The position numbers were made by a program, and so were the translations under genes. Of a stretch of 64,000 bases of DNA, positions 27,541 through 35,226 are shown one piece after another. The stretch comes from Clostridium acetobutylicum ATCC 824 (GTDB lineage: Bacteria > Bacillota > Clostridia > Clostridiales > Clostridiaceae): the NCBI RefSeq assembly GCF_000008765.1, contig NC_003030.1, positions 1,894,001 to 1,958,000 of the forward strand, given 5' to 3'. The notes under the pieces were generated by a model that ran no database searches, was not told the DNA's origin, and saw only the letters and a program-made list of their open reading frames with translations. Each line of letters begins with the position of its first letter. Positions within the stretch are counted from its first letter, which is position 1.

Positions 27541-27587
27541 AAAAAACTATCTATAGTGACTTTTTGTTTCTATAGATAGTTTTTTAT
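27541..27587 (+). terminator. Perfect 16-bp terminator after the fructan cluster
   Basis: AAAAAACTATCTATAG (27541-27556) and CTATAGATAGTTTTTT (27570-27585) are exact complements, with T6 at the end. A6 at the other side would allow bidirectional use. Confidence 0.9.
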
Positions 27588-27874
27588 ACCATCCTAGTAT
27601 AGCTTATGAATCTATCTATAAGAATAATGATATAAAAAAATGTCAAATTATAAGCTTATGTTTAATGATGCTATGAGGTATATTTAATAACTTTTTACAC
27701 TAAAAATGTATTAAATATACTTTTATGTATTTATTTTTTAATTATAGTGATATAATAAATGTAGAGAATATATTCTTTAATTACCAAATTCATCAACACA
27801 TAACAAAAGTGTAGGAGCTCCCATTATAAATCGATGCATGCATTAATATAAATTTGTATATAGGAGGAGACTAT
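27588..27874. other. Upstream region of the secreted protein gene
   Basis: AT-rich, without open frames of note. TATAAT at about 27751 is a possible -10 element. It ends in AGGAGGAG, the RBS of the next gene. Confidence 0.4.
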
Positions 27875-29620
27875 ATGAAAATTAAGGGTATTATTGCAAT
27901 ATCGATGAGTATACTATTAATTGGGTCAATTAGTAGTGTAGTTAAGGCATCAAGTAATAATAAAAGACTACAAAATTTAACTTATAAAGAATTTCAAAAA
28001 TTAAAATTAAATAAAGACTCTAATAAGTCATTGGTTAGAACAGATAACAATGAAAAACTTTCTTTAGATGATTTAAAGAATAATAAAAAAGTAATTCCAT
28101 TTAACAAAACAATTTTAAAAAATAAAATAAAATTACCAATTATTAAAAGTGGACAAGATAATTCGGTATCTAAGTATAAAGGAAATAGTGTTGCTTCAGC
28201 AGCAGGAGATAAATCAAATAATGCACCAGTTGCTAAATTGGATCCATATATACTTAATCCGGAGTCATTAAAAAATGGAGAAATTACAACAAATACACAA
28301 ATTGCTTGGATTTGGTCTGACACAGATGCCGATGGAGATGCTTTGTCACGTGCAGTAGGTGGTTTCCCAAGTGCATATATATTAGGCGTTTTACAGGATA
28401 ATAAAGGTTTTGTTACTCAATTTACCAACGCTGGTGATTTTGATTTATACTACCAGGTAACGGATTCTAAAGGAGCTAAGTCTAATATTGTTGGATATTC
28501 TATACATGTTATACCACCAGAGGATTACCAAGCTTTTCAAGGTACCTTTCAATCTACAACTGATGTAAAAACATATAATGTAGCGGTTGACTTTTCTAAA
28601 ATGGATACAGCTGCAATATGTTTGACAGGAACAAGTAAAGATTATATGAATTTAAAAATATCTGATCAAAGTGGAAACGTAGTGCAAAACGTATATAATT
28701 ACGATAAAAAGTGGGTATATATTAACAAACCCTCTTCAAATGCAGGAATTTGTAATTATACAATAACAATAACACCAACTGTATTGTCATCTAATAGCAC
28801 ATATAACTCCTATAGACTTATGATTGGAAATAAAAATGATGTTGAGGCTATGCTTAGTGGAATACAAAACACTATTATATTAGATAAATATACAAATGAA
28901 AATGTAAAACAGTTTATTCAAGAATATACTCCTAATAAAAATCAAGAATGGTTTAAATTTACCGCTGATGGTTCAACTGTAATAACATTACTAAATAATT
29001 ATCCAGAATTAAGATTCCAAGTTAGGGATACGGAAAATTTACAAGTTCTTTTTGATACAAATGATCCTAATAATGCGTCAACACATAGGAGTCAATACTG
29101 TGGGCTTAACTATAAATATGCAGAAAAAGCACGATTAAATACAACAGCTGGTCAAGATTATTACTTAGTTATATATTCTCCAAGCTTAATACAAGATACA
29201 CCTATTTTAAATGATGAAATACATTTAACAGTTGGAGATCCCGTTTTAATATACGATAGTACAACAGCTTATGCAGATAACTATATTACAGGGCCTACTA
29301 CAGGATATTCTTCTATAGCGAATATAAACGTTACAAATGTACCAACAACTGCAGCTGTAAAAGATATTTATGTAAGATCACTAAACGATGTAGCACGCGT
29401 ATCAGATTTTAATTACTGGAAGGTTATGGCTCCAGGCGAATCTTTCTGGAGAGATTCTGGTCAACAGTGTAATATAGGTATAGATGTCAACTATGTTGAA
29501 AATGGAACTAACAATGTTCAACTAATGGGAACTTGGCGTTTTGTATTTCAAGCAGGAGTTGATCCTATAAGTATAATTCCAGGGTTACATTTTGACTATG
29601 TATATGAAGCAGGAGATTAA
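27875..29620 (+). CDS. Large secreted protein of unknown function
   Basis: The 581-residue protein has a signal peptide (hydrophobic about residues 6-24, cleavage likely after VKA). A charged linker follows. At about 110-210 a beta-rich segment resembles PKD/cadherin-like extracellular repeats (IAWIWSDTDADGDALS, YYQVTDSKGAKSN). Then come two stretches of pre-peptidase-like beta sandwich and a C-terminal domain (about 490-581) with WRDSGQQCNIGIDV. No catalytic motif and no cell-wall anchor are seen. The ATG at 27875 follows AGGAGGA; the TTG at 27854 is ahead of that site. It has its own terminator, so is monocistronic. Confidence 0.7.
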   Translation: MKIKGIIAISMSILLIGSISSVVKASSNNKRLQNLTYKEFQKLKLNKDSNKSLVRTDNNEKLSLDDLKNNKKVIPFNKTILKNKIKLPIIKSGQDNSVSKYKGNSVASAAGDKSNNAPVAKLDPYILNPESLKNGEITTNTQIAWIWSDTDADGDALSRAVGGFPSAYILGVLQDNKGFVTQFTNAGDFDLYYQVTDSKGAKSNIVGYSIHVIPPEDYQAFQGTFQSTTDVKTYNVAVDFSKMDTAAICLTGTSKDYMNLKISDQSGNVVQNVYNYDKKWVYINKPSSNAGICNYTITITPTVLSSNSTYNSYRLMIGNKNDVEAMLSGIQNTIILDKYTNENVKQFIQEYTPNKNQEWFKFTADGSTVITLLNNYPELRFQVRDTENLQVLFDTNDPNNASTHRSQYCGLNYKYAEKARLNTTAGQDYYLVIYSPSLIQDTPILNDEIHLTVGDPVLIYDSTTAYADNYITGPTTGYSSIANINVTNVPTTAAVKDIYVRSLNDVARVSDFNYWKVMAPGESFWRDSGQQCNIGIDVNYVENGTNNVQLMGTWRFVFQAGVDPISIIPGLHFDYVYEAGD

Positions 29621-29660
29621 TTAAATTTTATCATATATTATATACTTTAATTAGTTACAT

Positions 29661-29688
29661 GGTCGCTTTATTCAGGCGACCTTTTTTA
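29661..29688 (+). terminator. Terminator after the secreted protein gene
   Basis: GGTCGC (29661-29666) pairs with GCGACC (29676-29681) and is followed by T6. Confidence 0.85.
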
Positions 29689-30007
29689 TATTGGATGATT
29701 TAACTGATTGTTATGTATTTGATTTAGCAAGAAATTTACATAACTAAAATTATAAAAAATAAACATATAATAACTTTTGCTTAAAAAACCACAAGACTTT
29801 AAAATTTCATGTTTTGACATTATGCTGCACGTATTATAAAAACATAAATATGTCAATAATTTGTAAATTTATGACTGTACAATAAACATTTGTAACCTTA
29901 ATATAGTATAATTTAAGATAATATTAATTTTATTTTTATTTTATAGTAAAGCAATCCTGCATTCTATAAAGCTAATAATTGAAATTTATCTACAAGAGGA
30001 GGAAACA
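29689..30007. other. 319-base AT-rich intergenic region
   Basis: No coding sequence recognised. It presumably carries the promoter of the HAD hydrolase gene; GAGGAGG at about 29997 is that gene's RBS. Confidence 0.4.
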
Positions 30008-30661
30008 ATGGATAGAATTTTAACATTTGATTGTTATGGAACTCTTATTGATACCAAACCTGTTTTTGATGCCATATCTAATATTGCAAAAAATAACATT
30101 TTAAATTCGAAAGATGCTGTAAATATCTATGTGAATTATGAGGATAGGCTTATGTATGGTGAAACGTATATCCCCTATGATAAATTAATAAAACAAGTTT
30201 TGGAGTATTGTGATATGGAGTTAGTTACTAATGTTTTTAGCAAATCTTATGATGAAATTATTTCAGTACATAAAAGACTAAAACCTTTTAAAGAGGTAGT
30301 AGAAAGCCTTGAGAAAATACATAAAAAAGGATATGAACTTGCTCTGATGTCGAACTCTGTGCATGATATTATTGATTATAACCTAGATGCATTAGGTAAT
30401 GTTTTTAATAATGTTTTTCTTTCAGAGGATATTCATGCATATAAACCACAGCTTAAGTTTTTTAAATATGTTGAAGAAAGATTAGAATTAAAACAAAAAA
30501 AACATTGTCATATTGCCAAGGGATATTGGTGGGATATTGTACCCTGTTCAAAATTGGGCTGGCGTAAAATATGGGTGAACCGAGAGAATAAAAAGGGCAA
30601 TAAGTGTCATGAGCCATATGAAGAGGTACATACGCTTGATGAAGTTATAAACTTAATATGA
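30008..30661 (+). CDS. HAD-superfamily hydrolase, haloacid dehalogenase-like
   Basis: The 217-residue protein has motif I DCYGTLID with nucleophile Asp8, motif II LALMSNS, a motif III Lys (YKPQLKFFK) and a motif IV region HIAKGYWWDIVPCSKLGW then KIWVNR. The last pattern matches type II 2-haloacid dehalogenase-like members, many of which are really phosphatases. Substrate unknown. Upstream GAGGAGG supports the ATG. The gene is followed by a truncated ABC ATPase. Confidence 0.8.
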   Translation: MDRILTFDCYGTLIDTKPVFDAISNIAKNNILNSKDAVNIYVNYEDRLMYGETYIPYDKLIKQVLEYCDMELVTNVFSKSYDEIISVHKRLKPFKEVVESLEKIHKKGYELALMSNSVHDIIDYNLDALGNVFNNVFLSEDIHAYKPQLKFFKYVEERLELKQKKHCHIAKGYWWDIVPCSKLGWRKIWVNRENKKGNKCHEPYEEVHTLDEVINLI

Positions 30662-30683
30662 AATTAAAAGAAGGGAGGTAATT

Positions 30684-30809
30684 ATGAAAAAGCTAGTTGA
30701 GATAAAAAATGTAACAAAGAGTTATGGGAAAAAAGTCATATTGCAAGGTTTCAATATGACAATCAATAAAGGTGATTCAGTTGCAATAAAAAGAAGTAAA
30801 TATCATTAA
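30684..30809 (+). pseudogene. N-terminal remnant of an ABC transporter ATPase
   Basis: After an intact AAGGGAGGTAATT RBS, the frame reads KKLVEIKNVTKSYGKKVI, QGFNMTINKGDSVAI and stops after 41 residues. This is the start of an ABC nucleotide-binding domain, including the aromatic A-loop Tyr (KSYG), and it breaks just before the Walker A. The rest of the gene is absent, and the NAD-locus promoter begins 24 bases later, so a deletion has joined the two. A functional 41-residue product is unlikely. Confidence 0.85.
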
Positions 30810-30832
30810 GCATACTTATTTTATATTAAGCG

Positions 30833-30861
30833 TTGACTTTGTATCAAAATGATGCTAATAT
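30833..30861 (+). promoter_or_regulatory. Promoter of the NAD locus regulator gene
   Basis: TTGACT (30833-30838) and TAATAT (30856-30861) with a 17-base spacer. The left operator arm overlaps the -35 and spacer, and the right arm lies just downstream of the -10, which suits repression. Confidence 0.75.
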
Positions 30862-30881
30862 AGTTTTAATATGATACAAAG
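30837..30881. promoter_or_regulatory. Operator region with TTTGTATCA/TGATACAAA arms
   Basis: CTTTGTATCA (30837-30846) and TGATACAAAG (30872-30881) are exact inverted repeats, 35 bases centre to centre. Each arm resembles one half of the shorter palindromes at 32597 and 32659; the right arm and its centre match the 32597 site for 13 consecutive bases. I infer two degenerate binding sites for the Nudix-type regulator encoded next. Confidence 0.7.
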
Positions 30882-30912
30882 CATGTACTTGTAGTAAGGA
30901 GAGAAAACATAA

Positions 30913-31836
30913 ATGAGAGACATGAACAAAAAAAATAGAAATGGATTAACTGAAAAAGAATTTTTAGATAGATATGTACCCGGGGATTATGAAAGACCAT
31001 CCAATACTGTCGACATGTTACTTTTTACTGTTGATGATGTACCTATTGAAGGTAAAGATCCTAATAAAGCATTAAAGATACTTTTAATTAAAAGAGGAGA
31101 TCATCCTTATATGGGATGTTGGGCTGTTCCTGGAGGATTTGTAAATATTAACGAAGGATTAAGCTCAGCTTGTTATAGAGAACTTAAAGAAGAAACAAAT
31201 GTAGAAAATGTGTATTTTGAACAACTAAAGACATTTGGTGATGATGTAAATAGAGATCCGCGTATGAGAGTTATTTCTGTAGCCTATATGGCTTTAGCAG
31301 ATAAATTAAGCATAACACCTAAGGCAGGGGATGATGCGGATGACGCAAAATGGTTTACAGTAAAAAAGAGATTTATATCATCAAAAGGATTTGGTATAGA
31401 TAAAATTGATACCTATAATATTTTATTAACTTCAGATGATGGTGAAACTAAAATTGGATATCTGGTAACTGAAAAATTTGAAAAAAATGGTGTTGTTACA
31501 ATAAAGGTGCCTTCATATAGACTTTTGGAGTGGAGTAAAGAAGAGCTTGCATTTGACCATATAGAAGAAATAGATTGTGCTTTAGAAAGATTAAAGAATA
31601 AAATTGAATACACTCCAATTGCTTTTTCACGACTTCCTAAATATTTTACATTGAGAGAAGCTCAAAAGGTCTTTGAAGCTATTCTTAATTTAGAAAAGCC
31701 TTTAACAAGAGCTAACTTTAGAAGGAAAATTAAAAAGATGGTAGTTGAAACTGAAAAAGAAAAGATAACATCTGGAAGACCTGCTACTTGTTATACATTT
31801 AATGAAGATTGGCAGCATACTTTTCTAGATGAATAA
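30913..31836 (+). CDS. Nudix-winged-helix regulator of NAD metabolism (NrtR-like)
   Basis: The 307-residue protein has an N-terminal Nudix domain with a full Nudix box (Gly75 to Val97, containing RELKEET) and a C-terminal winged-helix with FTLREAQKVFEAIL and GRPATCYTF, the NrtR layout. NrtR proteins sense ADP-ribose and repress NAD genes. All downstream genes make NAD and the promoter holds repeated palindromes, which supports this role. The Nudix box appears intact, whereas many NrtR have lost catalysis. AAGGAG precedes the ATG. Confidence 0.85.
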   Translation: MRDMNKKNRNGLTEKEFLDRYVPGDYERPSNTVDMLLFTVDDVPIEGKDPNKALKILLIKRGDHPYMGCWAVPGGFVNINEGLSSACYRELKEETNVENVYFEQLKTFGDDVNRDPRMRVISVAYMALADKLSITPKAGDDADDAKWFTVKKRFISSKGFGIDKIDTYNILLTSDDGETKIGYLVTEKFEKNGVVTIKVPSYRLLEWSKEELAFDHIEEIDCALERLKNKIEYTPIAFSRLPKYFTLREAQKVFEAILNLEKPLTRANFRRKIKKMVVETEKEKITSGRPATCYTFNEDWQHTFLDE

Positions 31837-31857
31837 ACTGAAAGGATTGTAGTTATA

Positions 31858-32508
31858 ATGGGTAAATTTGAAGAAAAAATATTAAATATGTCAGAAGAAA
31901 TAAAAGGGAAATTTGTTGATTTAAATGATTTAGATAAGGACAAAACAGCTATAGTTATTGTAGATATGGTAAATGGCTTTGTTCATGAGGGAGCCTTATC
32001 TTCTCCTAGAGTTGAAGGAATAGTTGATGAAATTGTAAGAATTAATGAGAAAACCCTAGGAAATAAAAAAATATTTTTCTTAGATGAGCATACTAATAAT
32101 TCAACAGAATTTAAAAGCTATGCTAAACATTGTTTAGAGGGAAGCTTAGAAGCAGAGCTTATTCCTGAGTTAAAGAATGAAGCACTACTTGATAGTAATA
32201 CAGTAATGATACCTAAAAACAGTGTAAATGGTTTTCATGCACCAGGTTTTAAAAAGTGGCTTGAGGAAAATGAATCTCAAATAGAAAATTATATAATATG
32301 TGGATGCGAGGTTGATATTTGCGTTTCAAATTTTGCTAACACTTTAAAAACTTACTTTAATCAAAAAAACATGGATAAAAGAATCATTATTCCAAGTAAT
32401 GCTGTTGAAACATTTGATTTTGGAACACATGACGGCGATTTAATGAAAATTATTTCTTTGTGGGAAATGCAGTCAAATGGAATAGAGATTGTGGATAGAG
32501 TTTTATAA
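31858..32508 (+). CDS. pncA: Nicotinamidase / isochorismatase-fold hydrolase
   Basis: The 216-residue protein has the cysteine hydrolase triad: Asp36 in IVDMVNGF, Lys120 in IPKNSVNGF and Cys155 in GCEVDICVSNF, with the cis-peptide region before the Cys. It should deamidate nicotinamide to nicotinate, feeding pncB two genes downstream. It starts 21 bases after the regulator gene, so both share one transcript. A strong hairpin and a second promoter follow. The NAD context makes nicotinamidase much likelier than another isochorismatase-type activity. Confidence 0.88.
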   Translation: MGKFEEKILNMSEEIKGKFVDLNDLDKDKTAIVIVDMVNGFVHEGALSSPRVEGIVDEIVRINEKTLGNKKIFFLDEHTNNSTEFKSYAKHCLEGSLEAELIPELKNEALLDSNTVMIPKNSVNGFHAPGFKKWLEENESQIENYIICGCEVDICVSNFANTLKTYFNQKNMDKRIIIPSNAVETFDFGTHDGDLMKIISLWEMQSNGIEIVDRVL

Positions 32509-32515
32509 GAATATA

Positions 32516-32564
32516 CTTTGCTCTTTAACTTAGCTTTATTTTTATACAAAGTTAAAGAGCAAAG
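32516..32564. terminator. Perfect 16-bp hairpin after pncA
   Basis: CTTTGCTCTTTAACTT (32516-32531) pairs exactly with 32549-32564 around a 17-base loop. There is no T tract directly after it, so it is either a weak terminator or an mRNA-stabilising hairpin. A new promoter begins four bases later. Confidence 0.6.
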
Positions 32565-32567
32565 ATA

Positions 32568-32595
32568 TTGACAAATAAATACTATATGATATAAT
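32568..32595 (+). promoter_or_regulatory. Near-consensus second promoter of the NAD locus
   Basis: TTGACA (32568-32573) and TATAAT (32590-32595) with a 16-base spacer. The first operator starts two bases after the -10, over the expected transcription start. Confidence 0.85.
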
Positions 32596-32596
32596 G

Positions 32597-32617
32597 TTTG
32601 TATCATATTGGTACAAA
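32597..32617. promoter_or_regulatory. NAD-regulator operator site 1
   Basis: A 21-base imperfect palindrome: left arm TTTGTATCA, right arm TTGGTACAAA. It overlaps the predicted transcription start of the second promoter. Shares its pattern with 32659-32681 and with both arms at 30837-30881. Confidence 0.78.
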
Positions 32618-32658
32618 TGGAAAATGAGAAAGATAAGAACAAATTTTTTTTATCTTTG

Positions 32659-32681
32659 CTTTGTATCAATATAGTACAAAG
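32659..32681. promoter_or_regulatory. NAD-regulator operator site 2
   Basis: A 23-base palindrome: left arm CTTTGTATCA, right arm TAGTACAAAG, in the 5' leader about 24 bases before the start of the next gene. It lies 63 bases (centre to centre) from site 1, about six helical turns, which would suit cooperative binding or looping. Confidence 0.78.
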
Positions 32682-32704
32682 TAAAAAGAGGAGATATTTT
32701 GATT

Positions 32705-33073
32705 ATGGAAGATTATTTGACTTATATATTAAAAGAATTAATGAAAAACAAAAGGCTTAATAAATTTGATGGAATTGTTAGAGAAAAAAATAGAAGCGTT
32801 TATTTAAAACATGGCAGGGTTTATGAAGAGTATAGTATTGATTTAGTATTTTCTATTGATACAGACAACTATTGTAAAGAAACAATTGCTTTTACCATTA
32901 AAGTTAATTCATTCAACTCAAAAATTGAAGTAACAAAACATTTTACTTCAGAACATTTAATATTTAGTATAAATTCAATTGATTGTGTAGTTCTGTATGT
33001 AGTAAATGAAATAATTAATTTTAAAAATAGAGATAAACAAATTACAAATTATTTAAAGGCATCAAATGATTAA
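32705..33073 (+). CDS. 122-residue protein of unknown function in the NAD operon
   Basis: I do not recognise this family. The ATG at 32705 has AGAGGAGA ten bases upstream; the TTG at 32699 is too close to it. The protein looks alpha/beta: an N-terminal helix (DYLTYILKELMKNKRLNK), then strands such as YSIDLVFSID, TIAFTIKVNS and IDCVVLYVVN, without metal- or nucleotide-binding motifs, signal peptide or membrane span. It is the first gene behind the second NAD-controlled promoter and is 27 bases ahead of pncB, so a role linked to nicotinate metabolism is inferred only from position. Confidence 0.7.
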   Translation: MEDYLTYILKELMKNKRLNKFDGIVREKNRSVYLKHGRVYEEYSIDLVFSIDTDNYCKETIAFTIKVNSFNSKIEVTKHFTSEHLIFSINSIDCVVLYVVNEIINFKNRDKQITNYLKASND

Positions 33074-33100
33074 AATTAAATTGATAGGAGATCTGCAATT

Positions 33101-34570
33101 ATGAATAAAATAAAAAAATTTAATGTTAAAGATGATAGAAATTTATCTATGCTAATGGATTTTTATGAATTAACCATGGCTAACGGATACTTACTAAAAG
33201 GATTCGGTGATAAGATAGTATATTTTGATGTATTTTATAGAAAGAATCCAGATGGAGCAGGCTTTGCCATAGCAGCAGGATTACAACAAATAATAGATTA
33301 TATAAAAAATTTAAAATTCTCAGAAGAGGATATTGAGTATCTAAAAGAAAAAAATATGTTTTCAGAGGACTTTCTAAAATATATGAAAAATTTTAGGTTT
33401 TCAGGGAGCATTAATGCCATTCCAGAGGGAACACCTGTATTTCCTAATGAAGCACTTATAACAGTAAAAGCAAAGGCCATTGAGGCACAGTTAATTGAGA
33501 CAATGTTACTAATAACAATAAATCATGAATGTCTAATAGCTACTAAAACAAATAGAATTGTTAGAGCAGCAAAAGGAAGACCGGTATTGGAATTTGGTGC
33601 AAGAAGAGCACAGGGATATGATGGAGCTGTATACGGAGCAAGAGCTTCATATATAGGCGGAGCAGCAGGAACAGCTACAACACTTTCTGAACAAATGTTT
33701 AATGTGCCAGCTTCTGGAACAATGGCTCATTCATGGATTCAGTTCTTTGGAGATGAATTTGAAGCATTTAAAGCCTATGCAGAAATTTATCCTGACGCAT
33801 GCACTTTACTTGTAGATACCTATAATGTACTAGAGAGTGGTATTCCTAATGCTATTAAAGTAGCAAAAGAAGTTTTAGAGCCTATGGGAAAAAGGTTAAA
33901 AGGAATAAGGTTAGATAGTGGAGATCTTGCATATTTGTCTAAAAAGGTAAGGAAAATACTTAATGCATCAGGGCTTGAAGACTGCAAAATAGTAGTATCA
34001 AATAGTTTAGACGAGTATATAATTGAAGATCTTATTGCACAAGGAGCTAAAATAGATGTGTTTGGTGTTGGTGAAAGAATGATTACTGCTAAGTCTGATC
34101 CTGTATTTGGCGGAGTTTATAAACTTGTTGCAGTTGAAGAGGATGGACAAATAGTTCCAAGAATTAAGCTTTCTGAAAATGCTGAAAAAATAACAAACCC
34201 TGGTTATAAAACACCTTGGAGATTGTATGATAAAGAAACAGGAAAGGCCATAGCAGATGTTATTACCTTAGCTCATGAGAAAATAGATGAGAATAAGGAA
34301 TATACTATATTTGATCAAGAGAATATTTGGAAGAAGAAAAAAATAACAAAATTTGTAGCTAGAAAGCTTCAAGTTCCAGTATTTATTGATGGAGAATGCG
34401 TGTATGAAAGCCCAACACTTGAAGAATCTAGAGAGTATTGTGAAAAGCAATTAGATACGCTATGGGATGAAGTTAAGAGATTTGTTAATCCTCATAAATA
34501 TTATGTTGATTTATCAATGGAGCTATGGCATGTAAAGCAGGAATTAATTCAAAAGTATAGAGTTAAATAA
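33101..34570 (+). CDS. pncB: Nicotinate phosphoribosyltransferase
   Basis: The 489-residue protein has the NAPRTase features: MDFYELTMANGYLLKGF near the N-terminus, LEFGARRAQGYDGAVYGARA with the active-site region, GTMAHSWIQFF and GIRLDSGDLAYLSK. It converts nicotinate and PRPP to nicotinate mononucleotide, following PncA. Length fits the longer bacterial type. It ends one base before the nadD-like gene, implying translational coupling. Confidence 0.95.
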   Translation: MNKIKKFNVKDDRNLSMLMDFYELTMANGYLLKGFGDKIVYFDVFYRKNPDGAGFAIAAGLQQIIDYIKNLKFSEEDIEYLKEKNMFSEDFLKYMKNFRFSGSINAIPEGTPVFPNEALITVKAKAIEAQLIETMLLITINHECLIATKTNRIVRAAKGRPVLEFGARRAQGYDGAVYGARASYIGGAAGTATTLSEQMFNVPASGTMAHSWIQFFGDEFEAFKAYAEIYPDACTLLVDTYNVLESGIPNAIKVAKEVLEPMGKRLKGIRLDSGDLAYLSKKVRKILNASGLEDCKIVVSNSLDEYIIEDLIAQGAKIDVFGVGERMITAKSDPVFGGVYKLVAVEEDGQIVPRIKLSENAEKITNPGYKTPWRLYDKETGKAIADVITLAHEKIDENKEYTIFDQENIWKKKKITKFVARKLQVPVFIDGECVYESPTLEESREYCEKQLDTLWDEVKRFVNPHKYYVDLSMELWHVKQELIQKYRVK

Positions 34571-34571
34571 A

Positions 34572-35177
34572 ATGCATAGCAATAATATTATATTGGTATA
34601 CGGAGGGGCTTTTAATCCTCCCTCAGCTTCACATATTACTTTAGCTAAACAATTATTAAACTATACTGGAGCAAAAAAACTAATGTTTGTACCAGTAGGA
34701 AATCAGTATAAAAAGAAAGAATTAATACCTGCTTACCATAGAATAAATATGCTTCAAATTGCTTGTGAATGCAATAATAGATTAGAAGTAAATACAACTG
34801 ATGTGGATTTTAAAAGAAGGCTGTACACTATAGAGACATTGGAAATTATAAAAAAACAAAACAGTGATAAAGATATATATTTTATTATAGGTACAGATAA
34901 TCTCAGGGATATTCTCAATTGGAAACATTGGCAAAGGCTTTTAACTGAGTATAAGATAATTGTTATGGATAGGGGAGAAGATACGATTTTTAAAGTATTT
35001 AAGGATATTCCTATCTTAAAAAAATATAAAGCTAACCTTATTCAAATACCAGGATTATTAGTTAATAATATAAGTTCTACATTAATAAGAAACAATATTA
35101 GACAAGATAAAACTATTGAACATTTAACAATAAAGAAAATCATTAAATATATAAAAGAAAACAATTTGTATAAGTAG
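34572..35177 (+). CDS. Nicotinate-nucleotide adenylyltransferase, NadD-like
   Basis: The 201-residue protein has a nucleotidyltransferase start GGAFNPPSASHITLA, in place of the usual GGTFDPxHxGH, then FIIGTDNL and ISSTLIRNNI, both typical of NadD. It should form nicotinate adenine dinucleotide from the product of PncB. It is slightly divergent from standard NadD in the first motif, so a second, locus-specific NadD is possible; the main one would be elsewhere in the genome. One base separates it from pncB. Confidence 0.82.
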   Translation: MHSNNIILVYGGAFNPPSASHITLAKQLLNYTGAKKLMFVPVGNQYKKKELIPAYHRINMLQIACECNNRLEVNTTDVDFKRRLYTIETLEIIKKQNSDKDIYFIIGTDNLRDILNWKHWQRLLTEYKIIVMDRGEDTIFKVFKDIPILKKYKANLIQIPGLLVNNISSTLIRNNIRQDKTIEHLTIKKIIKYIKENNLYK

Positions 35178-35226
35178 ATGATTATTGGCATTGATTTGAA
35201 ATTTAGCTAGATAAGGGGAGATAGAT

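Noticed and set aside
17060-29753. A 19-base exact repeat, TTTACATAACTAAAATTAT, at 17060-17078 and 29735-29753.
   Set aside because: In such AT-rich DNA a match of this length somewhere in 64 kb is close to chance; flanks do not align.
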